From the NCBI RefSeq assembly GCF_007754155.1, contig NZ_CP037423.1:3596001-3660000 (forward strand): a stretch of 64,000 bases of DNA, in the 5' to 3' direction. A program made the position numbers and the translations under genes. Numbering within the stretch: the first letter of the stretch is position 1; the number at the start of each line of letters is the position of its first letter. Below the pieces are notes generated by a model, which was not told where the DNA came from, did not search any database, and worked only from the letters and a program-made list of their open reading frames with translations. Shown here in pieces: positions 19,101 through 34,100 of this stretch. This stretch comes from Stieleria neptunia (GTDB lineage Bacteria > Planctomycetota > Planctomycetia > Pirellulales > Pirellulaceae).

Positions 19101-22100
19101 CGGTAAGGGCGAGGAGCAAAATGTTGGTAGCAAGACGCTGAACGTCAATGTTGCCGGCGATGCTTCGATAAATGACATCGATGCGGAGACGCGAACGGTG
19201 ATCGCCGATGGTGCCAACGTGACGGCGACAGACGGTTTCTTCAGCGCCAACAGTGACGGCTTGCCGGACACCACCGCAGATTTCCGTTTTGAGGCATCAG
19301 CCAATTCGATCCGGCGTGAAGGTGGCAGCTGGCTGCGAGAAGGCTATCGTCCTGGACAAACGATCGAAATCACCGACACGGCGAGCAACGACGGGTTCTT
19401 TAAGGTCGTTTCGGTCAGCGACGATGAGGTGGTTGTCGACGGCGCGGTCGTCGATGAAGTGGTCGAAGCCAGCGCTGCGGTCGTCGTCGCAGTCAACGGT
19501 GCGCCAACGATCACGTTCGTGCACAATCCAAACCCCACCGGAAAGGATCGTATCACGCGCTCGCGCGGAAGTTGGATCGCGGACGGTTTCCGCAAACGTC
19601 AGAAAATTCGTGTCAGTGGATCTTCAAGCAACGACGAAACCTACATCATTGCCGAGGTGTCTCCGGATGAAATTGTGCTCGAACGTGCAGTACTGGTTCT
19701 AATTCAACCACGCCTGACCAATGAGAGCACTTCGGATGCGTTTGTTTCCGTAGTGCGTCCTGCGAACCGTACTGAGATTCTGGCGATTTCCGGTGCTGTG
19801 GTTGTCAACAATAATCCCAACTCGACCGGGCTTGCCGGTTCGTACTCCGAGAATGACGTGGTCGCGACGACTCAAGTCACCGTCAGCAACGCGACCTTGG
19901 ATTTTTCGGGCCGCGTGTTGGCAACCGCAAACACGTCCCCCGAGATCCAATCCTACGCGGTCAGCGGATCGGTCACCGCAGACAACAGCGTGGCTGGACA
20001 ATTTGTGAAAAATGGGATTCAATCAACCACCGCGACGGATTTGACCAACGCCCAGATCACTGCCGGCGGTCCGATTGTGGCTGGTGCCCAAAACCGAGCG
20101 GATATTCAATCGATCGGTGGCGCCGTCGGCGTTTCAAAAGGGGCATCGGTCGGCGCGTCCATCGTGCTCAATGACATCGATAGCGATGTTCGCGCCAGCG
20201 TCGCCGGCGGTAGCGAGATCGATGCAGCTGGCGATGTTGATATCGACGCAAATGATGTGTCGTTCATTCGCTCCGTCACGATCGGCGGTGCGGTCGCGGT
20301 GAGCACTCCCGAAGACGATGCAACGACAGCGATCGCGGTTGGAGTTTCGGCAGCCGAAAACGTCATTTCCGGAGCTGTCGAAGCGATCGTTGAAGCCAGC
20401 ACCATCGATTCAGGTGGCGAGGTAACCGTTTCGGCGAGCTCGGAAGAAAAGCGACTGTTCGATTTGGATCAGACGGGGGCCGGCGGGATCACCGTCGAGG
20501 AGCTGAACGATGCTTCCACGGAAACATCGGATGATGAAACGACAGCCGCGAATGAATTTGACCTTGACCAAGCGAACAATCGGCTGCTGACCGCAAAGCT
20601 AATTCAGCAGTTCCGTGACCACGGACAATCACTCGACGACGAGGCTTACGTCAAACAATTGGACGAAAGCGACGGCTGGGCTGTCATTGATCCGATCAAC
20701 GACAAGACTTGGACGATTCGCAATAAATCGGGAACCTTGGAAGTTCAACGAACCAACATCCAAGCAGTCGCCGTCGCAGCATCCGTCGCCGTTTCTGCCG
20801 GTGAGAAAGGTATCGCACTGAGCGGAGGAGGTGCCGGCGCGACCAACGTCGTGTTGACCGAGACCATGGCCCACGTGAAGCATAGCGATATCACTGCGGC
20901 AAGTAACTTGGATGTGCAAGCATCGAACACCAGCGGGATTGTTTCGACGATCGTTGCGGCTTCCATCGCAGTCGGGGTTGGTACGGGCGGAACCAGTGCA
21001 GCCGCGGCCATCGGTGCCGCTGCGTCGCAAAATTTCATTGGATTTGACAAAAGCGGCGATCGTAAACCCGCAGTGGCTTCTGCTCTCGTCGATCAATCCG
21101 CGATTGATGTCGGCGGTGAAGTCTCCGTCTCGGCGAGCACCGGACAGTCCATCGGCTCGCTTGTGTTTGCCGGTTCGGTTGCGGTGTCGGCAGGAACGGG
21201 AGGAGCCGGTTTGTCTTTGGCGGGTGCCGGAGCAGGCGCCTCGAACAAGATCGCCGCTGATGCGACGGCACTCTTCAGCAACTCTACCGATGTCAGCGCC
21301 TCGGACGTCAGGGTCCAGGCGACTGATACGTCGCTGGTCCGCGCCACCGCCGGTGCCGTTTCCGTCGCGGTCGCTGTGACCGGCGGTGGAATCGGAGGTG
21401 CTCTCAGCGTGGGTGTGGGGATCGGGCGAAATACGATCGACACGATCGTCGACGCGAGAATTGCAAACATTGACCTGACGAGTTCTACCCGCGAGGTCGC
21501 CGGAGTCTTTGTCGACGCTGCGTCTAATTCGATCATCAACGCAGTCGCGTTCGCTGCTTCGGTCGCAGTCGGGGTGGGGGCGAGCGGGGGAGTTGCGGTT
21601 GCCGGCTCTGGTGCTGAAGCGACCAACGTGATCCTTGGGATGAATCGCGGGCAGCTCATCGACAGTCAGATCCAGACCACTGGCGACGTGCGTCTCACCG
21701 CAACCAGCGAGTCCAAGATCGATGCGAAAGTACTGGCGATCGCTGTCGGAGTCGGTGCCGGTGGAACGGCCGGCGTGGGCGCATCGGTCGGCGCCTCCGT
21801 GGCGAGGAACTTGATCGGCTGGGATCCCAACGCAGCGGCGATCGCCAGTGACTATGAAAGCGATCAAGTTGTCTCCTCGCTCGCTCGCAATCGAACGGTT
21901 CGCATTGCCGATGGACCGCGCCAAGGCGAAGTCTATCGCTATCTTGGTGAAGATCTGAACCAGGAAGTCGATCTTTCACTGCTCAGCTACAACGACACGT
22001 CGGTTTGGTTGCCACTCAGTTTGGACGAAAACGCGAGCGTCGTTTGGGCCGGTTCGACGGACACCAGCATCGATGCGGGTGGCGATTTGATGATCGCAGC

Positions 22101-25100
22101 CAGTGCGCGACAAGAAATCGATTCGCTGGTGTTGGGCGGCAGCATCGCGGTCGGCGCAGGCGGCACGGCGGGGGTCGGCGGTGCGATCGGAGGTTCGATC
22201 GCGGTCAACCGGATCAGCACATCCGTCCGCGGATTCATCAGCGGCGACGATTCTGGAATCAACGTTACCAACGCCTCGGTCACCGCCAAAGACGAGTCGT
22301 CGATCGACGCAACGGCAATCGGAATTGGTGCCGGAGTGGGCGGGGCGGGGGTGGCCGGAGTCGGACTCTCGGTTGGTTTCTCGTCTGCGGAAAATCACGT
22401 CGCCAACAAAGTCAGCGCCACCATCATCGATGTGGAACAATTTCAGACGACCGGTCATTTGATTGTTCGATCCGAAGTCCAGTCGACCCATCCGGATGAA
22501 ACCACCATCTCCGCCACCGCCGTTGCCGCTTCCGTCTCGACAGGCGCGGCGGGAATCGCCGGAGTTGGCGTTTCGGGTGCTGGATCGGGAGCGACGAACA
22601 TCATCCTCACGGAATCCGATGCGTTGATTTCGGGCAGTTCAATTTCGGTCGGCACCAACCTCGACATGGACGCGATCAGCAAGGCCAGCATCGATGCGAC
22701 GGTCGTTGCCGCGTCGGCAGCCGTCGGCGCGGCGGGAATCACTGGTGTAGGAACTTCGGTCGGAGTCTCGGTCGCAGAGAACCGCATCGGTTTTCACTCC
22801 AGTGGGCTTCAACAGAGCGCTGGAGTGCGAGCTCAAATCTTGGATTCAACCCTCAGCGTTGGTGGCCAACTTTCCGTCGATGCCAAGGCCCAACAGACGA
22901 TTCGTGCTGAAGTCGGTGCCGGCTCGGTTGCCGTTGCAGGGGCAGCGATCGCCGGCGTTGCTACGAGTGGTGCTGGTGTCGATGTCGCCAACAGGATTGG
23001 TCAGGATGTGATTGCTTTGATTTCGGGCGGTTCGGTTTCGGCGGACGCTGTCCAAGTCACAGCCAACGACCAGTCGGTCATTGATTCGACCGCCGGCGCT
23101 GTTTCCGTTTCGATCTCTGCGGCTTTGGTGGCCGCCAGTGTGGATGTGTCGGGGTCAACGGCGAAAAATGAAATCGGTAATACGGTTAGCGCCACGATCA
23201 CCGGACTCAGCTCGCTGATCTCAACGAGCGGCATCACGGTCACGGCCGCTGAACAGAGCGATATCGACGCCACGACATTCACGGCATCCGCGTCAACGGC
23301 TGCTCTTATCGGCGGCGCCGTTTCGGTTGGCGAGACAAGTGCGAGGAACACGATTACCACACGGACGTCGGCCTCAATCGAGGATTCTGGTGCCAACAAT
23401 CCTTTGGTGGCCGCCACTGTTCAAAGCGGTGGCCCCATCCGCGTCGCGGCAAACGATCAATCATCCATCGACGCAGTCATCGATACGGCATCCATCGCGA
23501 ATGGATTCGCATCGATTGCGGTCGGAGTGGCCATTGCGGAAAACGTAGTCCAAAACCAAGTCGAATCAAAGATCAGCCAGTCCACGTTGGAGGTTGCTGC
23601 TGGCGGTGTCGACGTGACGTCTGTTGCGATTCCGTCGATCCACACCCAGGCAATTGCCGTCGGAACGGCTGGTGCCGTCCCGCTGGGCGGTGCGGCGGCC
23701 GCCGGAATTGGATCCCGGCTGGAAATCGAGGTCACCACCGACGCGCGGTTGACCGATGTCGACCTGACCGCTCAAGGTCAGAATGTACGAGTCCACGCCA
23801 CTTCCGTTTCCGATGCGAATCCAAACACCAGTGCTGGTTCGGGCAGTGCAGGTCTCGCGATCAGCGCGATTGAATCGAAAGCTCTGATAGGCGGACGAAC
23901 CCAAGCCGGGGTCGGTGGACGAAGTCAGTTTGACGTGGGACTTCTGGACGTGTTCGCCAAGGACACCAACTCGGGGCAACCTCAGGCGAGTGTTGACGGA
24001 ACCGGCGCGTTGGCGGTAGGCGCTGCTCTATTGGAGATGGACATCCGGCGTTCGACGCTATCGACCATCGATCCGGCCGCGAACGTCGTCCTCAACAGTG
24101 GCTCGCTGAATCTGACGGCTGAATCGGAATCGACCGTCCTGAGCGAGTTGTCTTCGGTCCTGGTGGGCGGGCTGACCGTCAGTGGATTGGTCTTGAATGC
24201 GAAGGTGGGCGGCCAAACAATCGCCGGCGTCGGTGAAGGGGCCATTGTTGACGTTGCCGACGCCGTGACGATCGACGCGATTTCAAACAATACTGCTGAA
24301 GCGAACACCCGCAACACCAATGTCGGGTTGATTGCGGTCTCGGTAGGAACACCCACGGCAACCATCGACACTCTGACTCAGACGCAACTGCTCGGCGATT
24401 CGATCTCCGCCGCCAACATTGCTATGGATAGTCGAGCTGTCAACGATTCGCGTACTTCGGTCAGCAGCACAGCGGTTGCAGCAGTGTTGAACGTGGGGAC
24501 CGCCATTACATCGGCGACCGCCGCCGGACAGACCCATTCGATCATCGACAGCGACGTGACAACCAGCGGCGATCTGGACGTGTCCGCGCAGACCGACGAT
24601 CGCGTCGAGACGATCGTGGAAACTCGCAATGGGGGAACCGTCACGGTGGACGTCTCGCAGGCAACCGCGCTGGCAGAGTCGTCGACTTCGGTGACTGTGA
24701 CGCCCGGTCGAACGATTTCGTCTGGTGGTGATGTGACATTGGCTAGCATCGGGATTGCGGAAGCGGATGCGAGTGCCCGGGGAGGCGCCGGCGGTTTGGT
24801 GACGGTCAGCTCACTTGACGCGAGAGCGACCACCAATCAATCCGTGCGATCAGAGATTGGCGATGCGGCCGTGATCGACGCCGGAGGGACGATCCAGGTT
24901 TCCTCGTCGGCTCCAGCCAATCTGGTCGGCAGTGACCGCTCGAAGGCGGAGTCCGGTGACGGATACACGACCGCGGCAAGCGTTACAACCGCCGGCGGTG
25001 CCATCACCGTGCAGGACGCGGATTCGTTTTCCAGCGTCACACCGACCCTGACCAACCGCATTGGTCAGGGGGCCGAGCTGTCGGCCGGCGACATCACGAT

Positions 25101-28100
25101 CATCGGAAAGGCGGCAGCGGTGGGCGAAGTGCTGACGACCGGAGCGGGCGGCGGCATTTTTGCGGCGGGCGCCGTGGATGCCTCGCTGAACCAATTTGCT
25201 CAAGTCTTGAACCTGATCGAGCCGGGCTCGATGCTCAATGCGACGTCCAACATCACCGTGAGTGCTGACGCCAGTATGAACCAACACGGCGACGCGTCAG
25301 CAAACATTGGCGGAGTGATCAGCGTCGTCAAAGCCAATACGACGCTTGAGGTTGACTACCATGTCGCCAACAGCATTCGTCCCAACTCGACATTGCGGGC
25401 TGGCGGAACGATCGATGTCGACGCGCGGTCCTTCCTGTTTGCGTTCGGCAGGTCCGATGCGAACTCGGGCGGTCTGGGTGCCGATTCAGAATCGAGCAAC
25501 TCACCCGGCGATCCAGACTCGCCTGATTTGAAGGGCATCAAAATCGGTGGCACGATCGCATTTTCGCAAACCGACGTGCAGCCGGGCGCGGTGATCGAAG
25601 CGGATGTCGTCCGGCTGGCTGGACGGACACCGAGCCTGTTTGCGCGAATGGAATCGAACAGCCGCGCCGCCGGGTTTGGGACGGATTCGGATGCCGTCGC
25701 CAACGTGGATATCCTTGACACGGCGAACGTCACCATCGGCTCCGGCGCACGCGTGACGGGACGTTCTCAGGTGGACTTGCTGGCGACCCATGAACACGTC
25801 GATGCGTCTTCCTTCTCGAGGGCGGTCGGCGCGGGTGCGTTTGGCGACTCAGACTCGACCAGCATTGTGGATCTTGACAGTTTCTCCAGTGTTTGGACGA
25901 ACCCAGACGCTCAAATCACGACGAATGACCTGAACGTCGACGCGATCCAAAACGTCGTGAATTACGACCGTCGAGGCGAAAAAGGCGGCGGCATCGATTT
26001 CGGAAGTGTTCGGGAACGCGGTGATTTCAATCCGGTTCGCGACATCGTTTGGCTTGCCGATGTGACGATTCAGGACGTGGTCAAGGATTACGAGCTGGAG
26101 ATCGACGCGGCCGGAAACATTGTCAGGGAATCGGGAATCACGCCGTTCTATCAAAACGGCCAACTTCAAGGCACAGCGCCTATCCGGCTCAGCGACGTCC
26201 CGCGCGGAACCGTCAACTTCTCCGCAAATCAGGTTCCCCCATTCGATGGCGTGACGCCGGTTGAATCGCGGTTCACGACAGCGAACGAAACCCCCGTCTT
26301 CACCTTCGTGGAATCGCTGAATTCGATCGACATAGATGTTCAACATAGTGGAGCGGCATTATTTTACGTCCAGAGCATCGTTCCGTATCGATCAGACCAG
26401 CCGGAGATTCATTTCGATATCGAGAACATGCCGGTGTCGACGACGTTTGATGTACAGCGGATTTACTCGCCTACCGAGATTCATATCGATGTGGCGACGT
26501 CGAATTTGAGTCTCATCGGCGTTAACGCTTCACCCGCGATCGACAACCCAATCGGCTCGACCAATGTTGCCACATCCGGTTCGCTTGGGTGGAACGCGGC
26601 AGTCCGTACGAACCAGCTTGACATTGAAGCCGATGGAAGCGTGCTTGGGTTCGCACCGATCGAACTGGTCGAAACATTTCTGTTAGCCGGAACCAACGGC
26701 GTTCAGGATGCCCCTGCCACCCTTTCGATCCAGGCGGGTCTGGACGTCGACGTGGACGTCCGGGGCCTACTCCGCAAGGTGCCACCAACGTTCTTCCTTC
26801 CCCAGGTGGAAGCACTTGTTGCCGGTGGCGACTTGAACGTTCGGCTTCTTGATGCCATCGCTCAGGTGAACGATGGTGCAGAGCCGCCCGTTCAGGTGCG
26901 AAAGACGTTTGGCTCAACGACTCCACAGTCGTTCCAAGCACTGACACAGGATGTCAATCGGACATTAAACGCGTATCTGTTCGGCTTCAACGGCGGTGCG
27001 GAAGTGCTGAATTACGGCGTGTTCGGAACAGGCTCCATTCCGGTTGACAGCGTCTACAAGCTGAAGTTGCCGCCTGACGCGCCGGGCACGGTGACGATCG
27101 ACCAGGATGACAACGTGCAACTGGACCTGCCCGCGCTCACACCGGTTGTGGATACAAATTTGATCCCAGGCAATGGCTTTGGATTGACCGAAGCGGCTGG
27201 GTTTGAATGGGCCGACATTGACCGCGATGGCGATCTGGATGTCGCCGTTCACACCTCCCGCGAGCAGGCAGGCTATTTCAACAGCATTCAAATCTATCGC
27301 AACGAAATCGATCAGGGGAACGGACTTCAGTACGTCACCGAAATCGCCGATAGCCATTCGATCACGGGCTTCGCATGGGGGGACGCAAATCTCGATGGCA
27401 CGCCTGATCTGGCAATTTCACGTGCCGGCCTGACCCAGGTCTATACAACCGATCCCTCCACAGGGCAACTCAGTCTTTACGCGGCCACCGTTGGCGGTGG
27501 CGGCGGTGTGGCCTGGGGCGATTTGAACGGCGATGGTACGGACGACGTCATCGGGATTGGCGCGACACCCGCGATCATTGAATTTGGCCCCAACGGCAGT
27601 GTCAATTCGCGAATTTTGGCTGGCTTCGGTGATGCACGGCAGGTTGATCTCGGAGATTACGACAAAGACGGTGATTTCGATCTGCTGGTCGGCGGCGGAA
27701 ACAGTAGTCGGATCTACCGCAATGTCGATGGCGACTTTATCGCGACCGACCTCGTGTTTCCTCGTGTCGGAAATGGAACGCTGGAATTCGGTGACGATGA
27801 TGGTGACGGCGACCTTGACATTCTGATTGACTCGGAGCAATCAGGTGTTTCAATCTTCCACAACACAAGCGGCAGCTTCACCCAGGTTTATCAGAACAAC
27901 GGATCCATCGACGGTCTGCTGTGGTACGACCACGATGGCGATTCCGACCGGGACCTGTTGATTCATGACAACTTTGGGGACGCGGCCAATTTCAGCGGCA
28001 GCAACACACAACTGCTGATTCAGACCGCAGCGGGGCAATACATTCCGAAGTCCGCTCGGGAAATCACTGCGCCGCTGAATCTGAGTTCGTGGACCGTCGC

Positions 28101-31100
28101 ACAGATATCTCAGGGCGGCGGACTGGATGTGCTTGCCGTAGAAAACGTTGCCGCCGGTACCGCCACTGGCGAACTGTTCCGCAATGTCGACCCGACGTTT
28201 GACGATCGCGGAAATCCACCGGCTCCGAGCGGTCTGTTTGCCAACACATTCCAGGATGAAACACGCGTGGTCTGGAACGCTCCTGATTTTGACGGAACGC
28301 TGGAATACAACCTTCGTGTGCAATCGGAGTCGGACAGCCTTACCGGTCCGAAAGCCCTGGACGATGGCCGACAGATTTTCGAAAGTCAAAGCCGCTTGTC
28401 GGCGACCACCATCGATCTGGTTGGATTGGGACTCGTGCCGGGGCAGTCCTACCGCGTCGGCGTCCAGGCGATCGACTCGGTGGGGCGAGGTTCCGAGTGG
28501 ACGTGGTACAACCTCCGTGTGTCTGACTCACTTGTCGTCAACGTGTTTGATGGTGACCCGGTCTTCGCCTCGGATGTGAATGATGGTGATCCATTAAACG
28601 GCCGCACAACATTGCGGGAAGCCGTAGACCTTGCCAACACGGCCGACCCGGACGAACCGTTCGTGATCACGTTTGCGGGACTCGGCACGATCACGGCCAA
28701 CTCACCCTACGCGATCAGCCAGTCCGTCACGATCGATGGCTATGAATTCGGAGCCGATCGAATCGTCATTGAAGCGGGTGGGGCGAATCGACTGTTCATT
28801 CTTGATGATGGTGATGTTGCGAATCAGATCGAAGTCTTCATGGATGATCTGGTACTGAATGGCGGATTCGCAGATTTTGGCGGCAGCATCTTTTCCAACG
28901 AGAACCTGACTCTCGACGACATTGCGTTCTTCGATTCTGAAGCGACGCTCGATGGCGGTGCGATCTTCGCAACTGTTCCTCAAACCGGTCGACTACAGCT
29001 GAGCGGTGTGCGAGCCGTTGGTGCGGAAGCCGGCCGCAACGGAGGTGCGTTCGCGATTGTCAATCACGGTGTTGTTGAGTTCGTCGCCTCCGACATCTTT
29101 GCGGGCTCCATCGACAATTCAGCGGGAGCCGACGGCGGAACGCTGTATCTGAATAATCAGCCGACAGGTCGCGTGTTCTCAACCAATCCTCTCGGAGTGA
29201 ACCAACCCATTATTGCAAGTGGCGGCACGTCCCAGCGCGGCGGCGGTGCGGCGGTCTTTAATCTTGGCGGTTCGGTTGACTTGAGTGCCTGGGGATTCAA
29301 CGGGAACGAAGCCACGGGGCATGGCGGCGGCCTGTATCTCGTCAACAACGATGGCGACGTGCGACTGGGCTCACGCCAGGCTGCCAACCAGTCAACCACA
29401 GGTCACGGCGGCGGTGTCTATCTGGAAAGCTATGGGGGAACGATCACGACCCGTGACGGTTTCAGCCCATTCACCGCCGATGGAAATCAAGCGATCGCAG
29501 GCGGCGCACTTTTCGCCAGCCTCAACGACGACGCGAACTTGATGGTGGACCTGGCTCAATTCGAAAACAACACCGCAACCGGCTACGGCGGCGGCATCGC
29601 TGTTGAGAATAACGGAGGAACATTTGAACTGTCGCAAAGCACGCTGTCTGGCAATGTCGCAAGCGTCGGTGGCGGCATCCATGTGGAATCGACCGGCCCT
29701 GTTCGATTCGATGCAAACACGATCGCTGGCAACCGTGCCGATATCGGTGGCGGGATTTCGCTGCAGATCAACGATGCCGACGCGACGCTGGTCTCCAACA
29801 CGATCTCCGGCAATGCGGTCAACGCCAGCACTTCGCCAGCCTCCGCGATTTACGCGACGGTTGATGGCACGTCGAATCTGGACGTGGTCGCCAACACCGT
29901 CGCATTCAACGATGCCACTGCGGGCGGAACGATCGGCGAGACGGTCTTTGTCAACAACACGGGGACAGGCACGACTCGGCTGACAAATACTGTGATCGCC
30001 GACAATGCACATGTCGACGGTCGGACCGGATTCCTGTACTTCGGCGATCCCACCAAACTTGCACTGGATTCCAATTTCATGGGGGCAGGTGCCGGACTGA
30101 AACCGCTGACATACAACGGCGGAAGCACCGCAACTCACGAACTGGATGACAGCAGCCCGCTCATCAATCAGGGAGCCAGCGAGTTTCTCTTGCCGGCCGC
30201 TGACCAACGTGGATTTACACGAGCGATTGGAAGACCCGATATAGGATCGGTCGAACGCCAGGAACCTCGACCGGAATCCATCATTGTGTCGACCCTCCGT
30301 GATGAAGCCGACGGTGATCTGTCGGAAGGGGACGTCAGCCTGCGCGAAGCAATCTCACTGGCGAACGCGATCCCGGGGCCAAACACCATCGAGTTTGCTG
30401 CCGACCTTTCCGGCACGATCCAACAACAGTTGAACACGATAACGTTCGGCCGTGACCTACCGATCACCGATGACGTCAACATCGTGGGGCCTGGAGCCGA
30501 CGTGCTGGAGATCGAGTTGTTCAAGTTCGAGATCGCCGATTCGAATCCGAATCAACACTTAAACGTTGACATCAGCGGTCTAAGTTTCAACACGACCGAA
30601 CTCGTTTCGACCGAGAACACGACTCTCAGCAATGTTGTTCTCTATCGAGATTTGAACGCTCCATTGGTCACCGCTGCACCTGAACTTGGGGCCCGATTCC
30701 AAATTTCGGAGTCGTTGATCCATTACGGCAGCATCGTTCACAACGGACCCGGCGAAACGCTGATCGAGAACACGACGATCCTTGGGCAGACCATTGCCGG
30801 ACAGAATTTCGCCAGCGTTGTCTCCAACGCCGACTCGCTGACGATTCGCAACAGTACGATTCTGGGGACCGAGCGACAACGAGACTCGAATTCCGGAGAC
30901 GTCTTTGTACTCGATGGCGGAGGCATTGCCGGCCCGGCGACCATCGACAGCAGCATTGTCAGCTTTGTCGATGCCGGCGGACAGACGATTCGCAACAGTC
31001 TGATCATCAACGGCGATCCCGGCGGATTAAATGAAGCCCCCGTGGGGACACCCGATGCCAACGGTAACCTCATTGGCTCGGCCAGTGGGTCTGGTTTGAT

Positions 31101-34100
31101 TGACCCTCGATTCGACGAATTGCAGCCGCTTGGCGGACAGCTTTCCGTCGCGACGTTGCGATTCGACAGCCCGGCAATCGACGCCGGATCCAACCCGGCG
31201 GGTTTGACGACCGATGCACGCGGCACGGGTTTTGATCGTGTGTCGGGAACCGCGACCGACATCGGGGCCTTCGAGTCTCAACCCGTCACACTGATCGTCA
31301 CCGTTGGTGAGAACATCTACAACGGCGACTTTAGCGAAAACGACCTGAGTCTTGTCGAGGCGATTGATTTCTCGAATCAAAACCCAGGCGTGGACACGAT
31401 TCGGTTTGACGACGAACTGACAGCCGTCGACGTTCGTATCGCGGACGCTTCGTTCTTTTCAGGCGCCAACCCGATCGCCGCCATTACGGAGTCGTTGAAT
31501 ATCGAAGGCCGAGCCGACCGTAGTCTTGAACTGGCGTTTGGCGCCAACGGATTGCCCGGATTCCATTTCTCTGACAACGACGATCAAACCGACCTGAAGA
31601 TCAGCATCAGCGGAATCACGCTGACCAGTGAATCGACGTCGCAACTTGTGGGGATTTCTGCAACCGAGTCCCTCAGTTTCGACAACGTTACCCTGGCGAC
31701 CAACCTCTATCTTCCTGACGCTTCGCAGTCCGGTGATGAATTTGGAGGCGACCTGACCATCCGCAACAGTACCTTTACCTTGCCATTTTTCGATCGCCAG
31801 GTCGTAGAGGTGAACGGTGCTGGCAAAGAGGCAACGAGTGTTACCCTTGAAAACATCGCGATCGCGTCGACGACCGCAAGCTTGACGGGGTTGGATGTCA
31901 ACGTTCGCAACGCCCAGTTGTTGCTCGATTCAATCGACCTGCAGAATGAACATTTCGACGCGACGGTGTACCCACAGGGAATCAACGCAGACCTGAGTCG
32001 ATTGACCGTGAATGTCGAAGACACAGAAGTGGCGTTCCGAGACTCTGACCTGAGAAGTGCCGTTGGATTGTCGTCGGATTCCCTCGGCGGTGAGGTGGGG
32101 CTGTTCCCACAATTCCCGGACACCAACTTCCATTTCGTTTCCGGAGACCCAGCCACCCGCCCGAACGCTCCATCCTCACTGTTCCTGGACAACGCCTTCG
32201 TTGACGGTTGGGGCGTTCCACCGATCGAAGCCACCGTGCAAGTATCCGATGAAGATGATCCGGTCGACATTGACCTGACCACGATCGCAGCTTTCGCGAA
32301 TTCTGACCCCATTGTCGAAGTGACACGACTCTTCGATGCGTTAGGCGGAACTGTCGAACTGTTGGCGGACGGCGTGACCGCTCGGTTCACTCCGGATCCC
32401 GATTTCAACGGACCGGCGTCGTTCCGTTTCTCCGCCGTTTCTGAAATCATCGAAGTCGACACGGCGAGAGGGCGTGATGATGTCCCCGTCCAAAATCTTG
32501 AACGGGTCACACTGCCGCCGATCACCGGCGGGTTTTCTTCGGGAACCATTTCCATCGACGTTGTCCCGGTAGATGATCCTTATCAACTCGATGTCGAGCA
32601 AGTCACGGCGACCGAGGATGAAGCTCTTGAGGTCGACCTGCTCAATTTCGTCAGCGATATCGACTCCTCGATTTCGCAACTCACATTCACGCTGAAATCC
32701 GCGTCTGCCGAAATCGCGACGGCCCAGCTTTTGCAGGACGGACACACCGTTCGGCTAATGTTTCTGCCAGACTACTTCGGCCCGGCCGGCTTCGTGTTTG
32801 ATGTGACGGATGGTCAAACGACCTACACCGACCTGACGGTTCCCGTCGCAGTTGCCAGCGTCAATGATGCTCCCACCCTCAACGTGCCGTCAACGACCGT
32901 GACCATTCTCCATGACGAACTGTACTCGCTTGGCAGCGTGTCCGCTGATGACATCGATTCGACGAACGTGACCGTTACCCTTTCGGTCTTCAACGGGCAA
33001 TTCCGATTCAATGGAAATGATGCAAGTGAGCTGACGCTGACCGGGACGGCGGGCGAGGTCAACACGGCGTTGTCAAATACGGAGTTTGTTCCCGCGTCCG
33101 AAGATGGCGGAACAGCAGTTGTGAACGTCGCCGTGACCGATGGTGAACTGGAAGACGCGGCTTCCTTCGTGATCAGTGTGATTCCGCTGGACCGTCGTCC
33201 CCAACTGGCTTTGCCTGATTCCATCAACACGACCGAAAATGTTCCGGTCGCTGTCCCCGGAATCCAATTCGCCGATGAAGATTCTGAGACGCTGACAGTG
33301 ACTGTTTCGACACAAGAAGGAACGCTGAACTGGGATGGCGAGTCTACCGCCTCGATCGTTCGTAGTGGAACGCCTACTGCACTCAACTCGTTGATCGCAT
33401 CGCTACAGTTCAATCCCGCCCAAGAATTCTTTGGCCTGGCCCGAGTGCTGGTCACGGTCACTGATGGCACCTATACAACCACCGGCGAGGTTCCGATCGG
33501 CGTGTCAGAGAACCCCGCGCCCGTACTGACGGTGGATGCTTCTACCGTGTCCATTGGCGAAGGCCAGACCGCGACGAATGCCGGCAACTGGAGCGATTCG
33601 GGTGGCGACGATGTGACTCTCGACGCGTCGCTCGGTACTGTCACCAAGAATGCCGATGGCACCTGGAGCTGGTCGTTCGACACGAGCGACGGTCCCGACC
33701 AATCGCAGACCGTCACGATCACCGCGACCGACAGCGACGGTGCCGCAACCACAACGACCTTTGACTTGACCGTCAACAACGTCGCGCCAAACATTTACAA
33801 CAACGGAAACGTCACGCTCGACGAAGGCCAGACCGCGTCGAACAGCGGCAACTGGAGCGATCCGGGTGCTGACGATGTGACTCTCGCCGCATCGCTCGGT
33901 ACCGTCACCAAGAATGCCGATGGAACTTGGAGTTGGTCGTTCGATACGAGCGACGGTCCCGACGAATCGCAGACTGTCACGATCACCGCGACCGACAGCG
34001 ACGGAGCCGCAACGGCAACGTCCTTTGATTTGACCGTCAACAACGTCGCGCCAAACATTTCCAACAACGGAAACGTCACGCTCGACGAAGGCCAGACCGC

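Noticed and set aside
20458..20510. EF-hand-like DLDQTGAGGITVEEL within the giant protein
   Set aside because: Spacing of the Asp, Gly and Ile positions is two residues off the canonical loop, so calcium binding is not supported.
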